Shown here one piece after another: positions 35,737 to 43,393 of a stretch of DNA of 50,863 nucleotides. The DNA comes from Nitrospirales bacterium (GTDB lineage: Bacteria > Nitrospirota > Nitrospiria > Nitrospirales > UBA8639): assembly GCA_029261355.1 (NCBI GenBank), contig JAJDBM010000011.1:1-50863 (forward strand), read 5' to 3'. Under the pieces are notes generated by a model that ran no database searches, was not told where the DNA came from, and saw only the letters and a list, made by a program, of their open reading frames with translations. Made by a program: the position numbers and the translations under genes. Numbering within the stretch: position 1 is the first letter of the stretch; each line of letters begins with the position of its first letter.

Positions 35737-38700
35737 TTAGTCTTGTTCGGAGTCTCGGAAGATTTCGTCTAAGCCTTGATGTTCTGAATTTTCTTTATTC
35801 ATTTCAGCTTTGTTTCCCTCTTCTCCTGCTTTACGTGCCGTATAGCCTCCGGTGAGGATGGGTAGAGGGTCGAAGTTCCCCCAGGCCGGGAGGGAGGCCA
35901 TGAGGCTTGTGAGGAGCGAGGTTCCTCGTAACATCCAGGCGACGTAGCCAGCCGAGAGCGTGAGACCTGTTCCTGTGGTGACTCCAGAGATGATTTTTGA
36001 GTCAATCTGGTCTTGTTGAACCGTGTCTTGCAGACGTTCGGCTAAGGCATCCAACTGCTGTTCTAGTCCAATGGGGATCGTTGGAGTGGAGTATCGTAAA
36101 TCAAACGTCCGCATGGGGCCCGAGAGCGAATCACTCAAACCAAGGGTGTGTGCGGATGTCAGGTCTCTGGCCTGACTGACTGAGAGAGAGGCGAATTGGT
36201 GATTGAGTTCCCGTCCTATGCGAAAGGCTGTTCCAGATTTGTCAGCCATGTGGTCTTGGGTTGTGCCGTTCGTTAGAACTACGGGAGAGATCGGTCCTTG
36301 CGTTCCTGTGTTCGTAGATGGAGAAGGACTATCCGAGATGTCCAGGCTCTCTTCAGTGTCCGGCTCTTGTTCTGATTGGACTTCCCGTTCTGTTTCTGAC
36401 TCCGGTAGGGGAGGAAGGGCTTCAATAATATTGGTCACGTTCACGACAAGGGATTGAAGGTCAGTGCCCCCGTTGCCGTCATTGACTTGTATCTGGACGA
36501 CGTATTGGTTATCGGCATTCGTATCGTGTGGATTTTCGAAGTCTGGCGTCGTCTTGAATGTTAACGCTCCCGTCCTGCTATTGATGGTGAAGCGACCGGC
36601 ATCGGCTCCACCGACCAGACTGTAACTCAAGGTATCTCCTGGAAGATCCGCATCAGTTCCTGTAACAGTCGTGACGAAAGTAGTCCCCTCAGTAACATTC
36701 ACATTGGCTATTGTTCCTCCACCATTACTCGTGATGACCGGGACGTCATTGAAATCGACCGCTACGATGTTTAGTCCAAACTCTGAGGTATTGCCATAGT
36801 TCCCACTACCTAACGAGATCGTGGCTGTGGCAGTGATGAATTCTCCTGCAAGCACAGCTGCTGATAAGGTGGTATTAATCGTCGCATTTCCTGAGCCATC
36901 CGTCGTGATATCTACGAACCCCAGATAGTCTTCCCCTTCACCGTACTCTGATCCGTCCTGACCGGTAGCTACTGTGTTTCGGAAAAATTCAATACGAAAG
37001 TCAGTGCTGGCAGTACTATTGAGAGACCCGGTTATGGTGACTTCAGATCCAGACTCAATATTTGCAGTGGTGAGGACCGGAAAGTTCTGTAAGGCATTGG
37101 CACCGGTATCGCTATCTCCGGCATCATTGGCCGTGACGCCATCATTATCAATATCAATCCCAATCCCTGAGTTTGAGTGGATGAGATTGCGGAGAAGGCT
37201 ATTTCCAGTGCCAGCTGAGTTATCAAGTGTGATGCCATCTTGGGAGTTATAGGCAATGGTATTGCCGGCATCGCTGGCTGTGCCTCCAATCGTGTTGTTG
37301 GTGCCTGTCGTGATTCGTACGCCACTCCCTCCATTTCCGATATTGATCGTTCCCGTGAGGTCTGTGCCGATGAAATTGCCCTCGACGATCGTGCCACTCG
37401 ACAATCCAGAAAGAATTATTCCGTCACTTGTGTTTCCTGAAATCACATTGCCTGCGCCCGCGGCAGTACCACCAATTTGTGTATTCGCCGCGTTAGCTTC
37501 AATTTGAATTCCTCGGTTAGTATTGGCAAGGGCGGCAGTGCCGGCGGCAGTTGTTCCGATGAAGTTGCCTTGAATCACATTGCTATCAGTCCCAGAGTCC
37601 GTAATGTAAATTCCATCTCCAGTATTTCCAGAAATCACATTACGAGCACTTGTGGTTGTGCCGCCAATGGTATTACTAGAAGCGCTATTATCAATTCGGA
37701 TTCCCGTACCGGTATTTCCAATTGCTGACGTCCCAGCGGCGTTGGTGCCAATATAATTTCCGAGAATCGTATTCCCCGTTGTTCCTGATCCATCGATTTC
37801 GACGCCGTAGCTATTGTTTCCAGAAATGACGTTGCCCGCACCAGCTGTTGCACCTCCAATGGTGTTATTGGTGCTTTGTGTGTCGATCAGGATACCTTGA
37901 TCTGTATTGCCCAAATCAGCCGTCCCCGTGACATCCACACCAATATAATTACCCTGGATAATATTGCTACTGGTGCCAGAACCATAAATATCAAATCCGC
38001 GACTATCATTGCCTGAAATAATATTACGAGTAGCAGCCGTTGTCCCGCCAATGGTATTGCTGGAAGCGGCACCAGAAAGTTGAACCCCATCATCACTATT
38101 GCCGAGATCAAGAGTTCCGGTGACGTCTGTGCCAATATAATTACCCGTGATAATATTGCCTGTCGCGCCTGCTTCGTCTATTTCAATACCATCAAAGGCA
38201 TTGCCTGAGATAATGTTGCGATCAGCACTGGTGGTTCCGCCAATGGTATTATTCGCGCCAGAAATATCGATGCCGTCGTCGTTATTGCCTAAATCAATGG
38301 TGCCCGTGACGTCTGTCCCAATATAATTGCCGACAATGGTGTTATTGTCCGAAACAATTTGTATGCCGTCATCGGCAAATTGATTAATGACCAATCCACG
38401 AATCGTACTGCCATCGCTTCCTGAGGCGAGGAATAAGCCCTCTATTCCAACACCCGTTGCACTACCATCTAATTCAATAATCGGTGTCGACGAAAAATCA
38501 GAATCGGTGGTTCCATCGATGATGACGGTCTCGGTAATGGAGTCAAGCCCGCTGGCCCCGACAGCAATCGTATGGGCTCCGCCGACGAGGGCATCAGAGA
38601 TTTGGAAATAAATATAGTCTGTTCCGTCTTCGGTATTCGCGACCTCAATCGCTTCTCTTAACGACACGCCATCACCCCCATCATTGCCTACTAAGGCCTC

Positions 38701-41700
38701 TTTAGAGGTGACCGTGCCGTTACTAGTGTCCGTAGTGTTAGTGACGACGATCGCGCCGACATGAATATCCACGGTGTCCGTGTCGGTTTTCGCGCCCCCT
38801 GAGCCGGTAAAGCCTTGATCGTCTGTGGCGAGCGTGAGCTGAGCTAACCCGCGGAAACTGGTGGTGGGGTCAAACCTTAATCCCTCGAGGGCGGTGTTAA
38901 TCTCGCTTACAGTACCTGTAAAGGTCATGGTTGAATCTGAAGTGCCATTCCCGATGGTGAAAGACAAACCTGTTGTGCCTGCGAGGGTCAATGTCCCATT
39001 CGTGACGGTTAGGGTTACTTCTAGATCACTGGAGCTGGCATCGACATCGCTGATACTGATGAGATTGCTATTTCCCGAGGAGAAGACAACAGCGGTATTG
39101 AGGGCCGTAAACTCATTCGACGGCATGCTGTTTACGGGATTATCATTAACGGCTGTAATGTTCACCGTCGTGCTGCCCGTATCTGTGAGTGCGCTGCCCG
39201 TGCCCTGACTGCCCGTATTACCATCATTAAACGTCCAGTCAATTTGTGCCGAGGCGGGAGGAGCATCAGAGCTGTTGGTGTAGGTAAGTTGTCGAAGAAT
39301 CGTGTCCACGTCTGACGACGTGGGCGTTTCACCATTTACGTCAGTGAAGGTGATGACGAGTTGGCCAGCAGTCGTTGTGGAATCAAAGCTGGCGATGATT
39401 TGGCTATTCTTGATGAGGTTACCCCCACTCAATGTAATCCCATTGTCATCGATGAAGGATAAGACATCTTCACTTGATGCCCCGCCATTGCGCACAAGGG
39501 TGAGACTGGCCCCTGCATAATTCCCGTTGCCGCTGTTGAGGGCATCCAATTCGCTGTCGCTGATTTGGACATCCACATCTAACACCATGGCCGCACCATC
39601 TTCAGTGAAGCTGGGATTGCCATCAAGTGTCGCCATAAGTGCAAAACTGGTATCGAGCGTGCCGTCACTGTTGTAGCGGGCGAGGGCAAAGTCGGCATTG
39701 CTCCCATTGGAACTTTTTCCTGCGAGTAGGATCTTTCCATCGGTTTGCAAGGCCATGCTGTAGGCTCGATCTACGCCACTAGTAATTTCGGTATTGACAA
39801 TCCCAGTTCCGCCGCCAAAGGTGGTATCGACGGTTCCATCGGCCAGATAGCGTGCCACCGAAAATTTATCAGTCGAGTTGCCCCCATAGCCCGCTATGAG
39901 AATTTTCCCATCAGGTTGCACGACCATGTCGAGGGCTTCGGCGGCGGCATCTCCGGTGGTAATGACGATGCCATCGCCACCACCAAAGCTGGTATCGAGC
40001 GTGCCATCAGCATTGTATTTGAGCAGGACGAAGTCTGCTCCACCACCGGAAGTGGTGAGTGATCCACTAGCCAAAATTTTTCCATCAGATAACACGGTGA
40101 CTGTCTCACCAAAATCCGAACGCGTCCCATCGCTCACGGCCGTGGTGACGATGCCATCGCCTCCGCCAAAACTCGTGTCGAGGGTGCCGTCCGCGTTATA
40201 GCGAAGTAAGGTGAAATCAAGCTTACTCCCTGTGTTGCCTTGGCCCCAGACCAGAATTTTTCCATCGGTTTGTACTGTGACACTGTGCCCCGAATCTAGG
40301 CCACTGCCGATGGCGGTGGTGACGATACCGTCGCCGCCGCCAAAGCTGGTATCGAGTGTGCCGTCGGTATTGTAGCGCACCAACAGAATGTCTGTATTCG
40401 ACCCCCCGGTAAAGCTCGATCCTGTCACCAAGATTTTCCCATCACTTTGGAGCGTGACACTCTCCCCAAGCTCCAGAAAAGCAACGGTTGTTCGAACAAT
40501 GCCATCACCACCCCCAAAACTTGTATCCAATGTCCCATCACTGTTATAGCGCACTAGAGCCAAGTGTTTACCCGCACCAATATACGATTCTCCCGCCAGC
40601 AAGATTTTCCCATCCGCCTGTATTATAATACTATGACTTCGATCAAAATTCGTGCTTCCAAGATCGGTCGTCACAATCCCATCCCCGCCGCCAAAACTCG
40701 TATCTAGGGTCCCATCGGTGTTGTAGCGGGTCAGGGAAAAGTCCCATTCAGTTGAGTCAGGAGTAATCGCGGTCGCGGTATAACCACCAACTAAAATTTT
40801 CCCATCTGCCTGCACGGCCACACTTTGCCCAATATCGTCTCCACTCCCAATGGTAGTGGTGACGGTGCCATCACCCACGTCAAACGTAGGCGCGTCATTG
40901 GCATCAATGACCGTCACTGTTGTGTCATAGTTGGCGGAGGTGCCACCATCGCCATCGGTGAGTACAGAGCGAACGGTGCGGCTGGTGGTCGTGGGGTTTT
41001 CGGTGTCGGTATTTTCATAGGTGATATTTTGAACTAGGGCACTGACGGCGGTCGGCGTGGCGTTGCTATCGAAGGTGATGACTAAGTTAGTACCACTGGT
41101 GCCGCCGGTGAAGGTCCCGATGGTGATGCCTTCGTAGGTCACAGCGAAGCCACTGACGCCGATTTGACCCGAACTGGTGCCTTGGTTTTGGATGCCTAAG
41201 ACATCTTCTGTACTATCTGACCCCGCCGTGACGCTCACGGTCAGGGTGCCGGTATCGAAGTCAGAAGAGTCGCTATCAGTGACCGTGGCGTTGGAAGATT
41301 GATCAATGACCTGCGCTCCGTCCCCTTCGGTATAAGTCAGGCTATCGCCGCCGAAGTTGGCAATGACGGGTGGCGTTGGTCCTAGTACGCCGGAGAATTC
41401 TTGTTGGGCAATTTCATTGACCACGATGGCCGTTTCAATTGATCCCGTTTGGTACTCTAATTCCCAGTCCCCCCCTAGGGCGGTATCTCCAGTCAAGTCT
41501 TGTGATGCCGCAATGTCTGCACCTGTTAGCTGCGCTAATCGTATGGCCGCGTTTTGGCCGACTTGGCCTTCGCCGAAGTTGCACCCATAAATCAAGAAAT
41601 CCGCATCCGCATTCAACGCCTGGTTTATGATAGACAGCTCATTCGCATATTCATTTGTCATGGATTCAACGGTGAGGGTTCCGGTGCCCAATCGAAGTTC

Positions 41701-42111
41701 CCCTTGATTGCCATGCGAGATGAGGTGGATAGCGTCAATGTCCGTGTAGTCCTGAAGGATGGCCGCTATTTGTTCAAGACCGTCACGGGTTGAGTCGAGC
41801 AAGATGACTTCGGCATTGGAGCTGATGCCGGCCATGAGTGTTTGATAGTCGTTCACGCTGGTATCGATAAAGACCAGTTCCCGTCGTTCGGCGGGAAATC
41901 CAAACGAATCCACGACTTTCCGGAGTGAGTCTTGTTGGGCTGCAGCTGTTTGTGCCTGTTCGTGTTCGGTATCACCGGGCTCGGCGTCAGTGGTTTGTGT
42001 GGCATCGGCTTCTTGGCTAACTTCGGCTCCGGTGAGGAGCGCGGCGGCATCGAACATGACTCGTGGCTCTAATGCGAGTAAGGATTCGGTGACGGTGTGA
42101 TTTGTTTTCAT
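35737..42111 (-). CDS. Giant repeat-rich surface protein with DUF4347 and LEPR-type N-terminus
   Basis: This 2124-residue protein is a probable exported adhesin. Residues 10-28 hold the sorting-like LLALEPRVMFDAAALLTGA (LEPR-XLL type). Residues about 77-235 are DUF4347, with His133 in AIHLISHGNQ and Cys177 in FLIYGCNFG, placed like a caspase-fold dyad. Seven delta-60 repeats (about 427-822) are followed by cadherin-like linkers, a SLREAIEVAN motif (about 1150) and a right-handed beta-helix with six repeats (about 1258-1637). A cadherin domain (about 1784-1895), an acidic Pro/Ser linker and a C-terminal hydrophobic segment GYVAWMLRGTSLLTSLMASL (about 2058) complete it. There is no Sec signal peptide and no RTX repeat. 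It lies just upstream of a diguanylate cyclase and is oriented like the exporter operon at 43394-49408. Confidence 0.9.
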   Translation of the reverse strand: MKTNHTVTESLLALEPRVMFDAAALLTGAEVSQEADATQTTDAEPGDTEHEQAQTAAAQQDSLRKVVDSFGFPAERRELVFIDTSVNDYQTLMAGISSNAEVILLDSTRDGLEQIAAILQDYTDIDAIHLISHGNQGELRLGTGTLTVESMTNEYANELSIINQALNADADFLIYGCNFGEGQVGQNAAIRLAQLTGADIAASQDLTGDTALGGDWELEYQTGSIETAIVVNEIAQQEFSGVLGPTPPVIANFGGDSLTYTEGDGAQVIDQSSNATVTDSDSSDFDTGTLTVSVTAGSDSTEDVLGIQNQGTSSGQIGVSGFAVTYEGITIGTFTGGTSGTNLVITFDSNATPTAVSALVQNITYENTDTENPTTTSRTVRSVLTDGDGGTSANYDTTVTVIDANDAPTFDVGDGTVTTTIGSGDDIGQSVAVQADGKILVGGYTATAITPDSTEWDFSLTRYNTDGTLDTSFGGGDGIVTTDLGSTNFDRSHSIIIQADGKILLAGESYIGAGKHLALVRYNSDGTLDTSFGGGDGIVRTTVAFLELGESVTLQSDGKILVTGSSFTGGSNTDILLVRYNTDGTLDTSFGGGDGIVTTAIGSGLDSGHSVTVQTDGKILVWGQGNTGSKLDFTLLRYNADGTLDTSFGGGDGIVTTAVSDGTRSDFGETVTVLSDGKILASGSLTTSGGGADFVLLKYNADGTLDTSFGGGDGIVITTGDAAAEALDMVVQPDGKILIAGYGGNSTDKFSVARYLADGTVDTTFGGGTGIVNTEITSGVDRAYSMALQTDGKILLAGKSSNGSNADFALARYNSDGTLDTSFALMATLDGNPSFTEDGAAMVLDVDVQISDSELDALNSGNGNYAGASLTLVRNGGASSEDVLSFIDDNGITLSGGNLIKNSQIIASFDSTTTAGQLVITFTDVNGETPTSSDVDTILRQLTYTNSSDAPPASAQIDWTFNDGNTGSQGTGSALTDTGSTTVNITAVNDNPVNSMPSNEFTALNTAVVFSSGNSNLISISDVDASSSDLEVTLTVTNGTLTLAGTTGLSFTIGNGTSDSTMTFTGTVSEINTALEGLRFDPTTSFRGLAQLTLATDDQGFTGSGGAKTDTDTVDIHVGAIVVTNTTDTSNGTVTSKEALVGNDGGDGVSLREAIEVANTEDGTDYIYFQISDALVGGAHTIAVGASGLDSITETVIIDGTTDSDFSSTPIIELDGSATGVGIEGLFLASGSDGSTIRGLVINQFADDGIQIVSDNNTIVGNYIGTDVTGTIDLGNNDDGIDISGANNTIGGTTSADRNIISGNAFDGIEIDEAGATGNIITGNYIGTDVTGTLDLGNSDDGVQLSGAASSNTIGGTTAATRNIISGNDSRGFDIYGSGTSSNIIQGNYIGVDVTGTADLGNTDQGILIDTQSTNNTIGGATAGAGNVISGNNSYGVEIDGSGTTGNTILGNYIGTNAAGTSAIGNTGTGIRIDNSASSNTIGGTTTSARNVISGNTGDGIYITDSGTDSNVIQGNFIGTTAAGTAALANTNRGIQIEANAANTQIGGTAAGAGNVISGNTSDGIILSGLSSGTIVEGNFIGTDLTGTINIGNGGSGVRITTGTNNTIGGTASDAGNTIAYNSQDGITLDNSAGTGNSLLRNLIHSNSGIGIDIDNDGVTANDAGDSDTGANALQNFPVLTTANIESGSEVTITGSLNSTASTDFRIEFFRNTVATGQDGSEYGEGEDYLGFVDITTDGSGNATINTTLSAAVLAGEFITATATISLGSGNYGNTSEFGLNIVAVDFNDVPVITSNGGGTIANVNVTEGTTFVTTVTGTDADLPGDTLSYSLVGGADAGRFTINSRTGALTFKTTPDFENPHDTNADNQYVVQIQVNDGNGGTDLQSLVVNVTNIIEALPPLPESETEREVQSEQEPDTEESLDISDSPSPSTNTGTQGPISPVVLTNGTTQDHMADKSGTAFRIGRELNHQFASLSVSQARDLTSAHTLGLSDSLSGPMRTFDLRYSTPTIPIGLEQQLDALAERLQDTVQQDQIDSKIISGVTTGTGLTLSAGYVAWMLRGTSLLTSLMASLPAWGNFDPLPILTGGYTARKAGEEGNKAEMNKENSEHQGLDEIFRDSEQD
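37195..38345 (-). repeat. Six tandem 63-residue beta-helix repeats within the giant gene
   Basis: Units of about 189 bases encode a pattern of the kind GNYIGTDVTGT, LGN, NTIGGT, RNVISGN, DGI and GN.I. The units keep phase through the block and differ mainly at surface positions, as expected of a right-handed parallel beta-helix. They are protein repeats, not a CRISPR or integron array. Confidence 0.85.
39646..40833 (-). repeat. Seven tandem delta-60-type repeats within the giant gene
   Basis: Units of about 57 residues, each with SDGKILV near the start and RYN.DGTLDTSFGGGDGIV near the end, match the delta-60 (DUF5122) repeat thought to build a beta-propeller. Seven units would close one propeller. 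The DGTLDTSFGGGDG core is nearly identical between units, so the DNA is also close to a tandem repeat and a candidate for copy-number change. Confidence 0.85.
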
Positions 42112-42643
42112 ATTGACTTGAGTGACTTAGTGCATAATTTATTAAGATTGGCAGAGCGTATTGGTCGGGCGTTGAGCGTCCACGATTGGTTTGGCTGATG
42201 CCAATGTCTGCTTGATGTCTGTCGGCTCCTTTTGCATCGGGGTATTCCATCTAAGGCGAATGAAAATGTAGGCACTCGGCTTCGTGATTACTAGGCAAAC
42301 TATTCCTACTCCATTCCTATCGGTTCATTTGAAAACTTATTGATGGCGAAGGTTCGTGAATCTGACGTTCGCCAAGACTGGACACATACAAAAGAATATT
42401 CCTTGAGAGTAACCGGTAAGAATCGTTTACATTCTCAAGAAACATTCATTGTGGGGGTCGTAAGACAAGGCGCGAATTGGATACGAAATGTGATGGAGAG
42501 AGAGGTGCATTCAGGAGCTTTAATTCAAGGGCTTTTGGGTTCGTTCGGCAAAAATGAACAATGATATACAGTAAATTTTCTCTTGCGCCTAGATCTTTTT
42601 GCCATCTGTCGTCCCAGGCATTTGAATTGCACATTTATGCGAG
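42112..42643. other. Divergent intergenic region upstream of giant gene
   Basis: This is about 530 bases between the giant gene (minus) and the TIGR04255 gene (plus). A 75-codon plus-strand frame (42340-42564, containing KVRESDVRQDWTHTKEYSLR) has no ribosome site or known family. The promoters of both flanking genes should be here; no clear consensus was identified. Confidence 0.4.
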
Positions 42644-43360
42644 ATGCTTACAATGCCTCAGACTCAGCCTGTCGTCGTTCATTCTAAACAGACACCGCTT
42701 GCCCAAGTCCTTTGTCAGGTATCGTTCCCGAATATTCTGAAAAATTCTTTACAATTAGCTGCAAAGTTTCAGAGCCACATTCATACTCAATTTCCGTATG
42801 CCAGTCTCACCGCTAATCAAAAATCCTCCAATTATTTCGCAAAGGATCGCCTGAGCCATCTCACATTGGCCCCTCAATCACTGAGTCTTGTGACGAGTCG
42901 GTACGGTGGCTGGGAGTCTGTGCGAGATCAATTTTGGGTACCGGTTAACGCCCTGGTTCAGGAATATGATCTTCCGTTTATTGTCCGAGTCAGATTACGA
43001 TTTTCCCATGTCATTCGGCGCGCACGTTTGGGGTTAGGGAATCATGAATGGAATGAGTTACTCAAATCAAAGGCAGCCAATGCTGGTGGGTGGGATGAGG
43101 TCTCTCAAAATATGCATGGGAGTCGTACTGAAGTGGTGATGGCGTTGGATGATCCCTCGCAACGATTACGCGTGATTCATGGAGTGGTAAACGTAAATGG
43201 CGAGACAGATGAACAAGCCTATCTGCTTGACCACGATTTCTTTTCTGAAAAGGAAATGAGTATTGAGGAAGTCTTTGCTAATTTGGATACCTTTCATGTC
43301 GAGGCGAGTGTTCTCTTGCAAGGTTGGACTTCCAAGATAATTCCAAGTGGCAAGCTCTGA
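42644..43360 (+). CDS. TIGR04255-family uncharacterised protein
   Basis: This 238-residue cytoplasmic protein matches the layout of the sporadically distributed TIGR04255 family of unknown function. It opens with a PLAQVLCQVSFP strand, then HLTLAPQSLSLVTSRYGGWE, LPFIVRVRLRFSHVIRRARL, LGNHEWNELL and QAYLLDHDFFSE in the family's order. Starts at ATG 42644 or 42653 are both possible. It is inserted on the opposite strand between the giant gene and the exporter operon and converges on the latter with 33 bases between the ends. Its sporadic phylogenetic spread (family knowledge) hints at transfer or a conflict-type role, but none is shown here. Confidence 0.7.
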   Translation: MLTMPQTQPVVVHSKQTPLAQVLCQVSFPNILKNSLQLAAKFQSHIHTQFPYASLTANQKSSNYFAKDRLSHLTLAPQSLSLVTSRYGGWESVRDQFWVPVNALVQEYDLPFIVRVRLRFSHVIRRARLGLGNHEWNELLKSKAANAGGWDEVSQNMHGSRTEVVMALDDPSQRLRVIHGVVNVNGETDEQAYLLDHDFFSEKEMSIEEVFANLDTFHVEASVLLQGWTSKIIPSGKL

Positions 43361-43393
43361 CGTATGCTCATAAGCCTTTTTTCCGATTGTCTT

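Noticed and set aside
37195-38345. Regularly spaced repeats resembling a CRISPR array
   Set aside because: The period is about 189 bases, the repeats are imperfect and keep one reading frame, and they encode beta-helix turns; no cas genes are present.
39646-40833. GGGDG motifs read as RTX calcium repeats of a classic type I secretion substrate
   Set aside because: The glycine motifs recur every 57 residues inside delta-60 units, not every nine residues as in RTX nonapeptides, and no C-terminal RTX block exists.
36200-41800. Many plus-strand open frames opposite the giant gene
   Set aside because: They are antisense shadows caused by the repetitive codon usage of the minus-strand gene; none has a ribosome site or family match.
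35737-42111. LapG/LapD-type control site in the giant protein
   Set aside because: No LapG-like protease or LapD-like receptor gene is in the window and no clear di-alanine retention module was found at the N-terminus.
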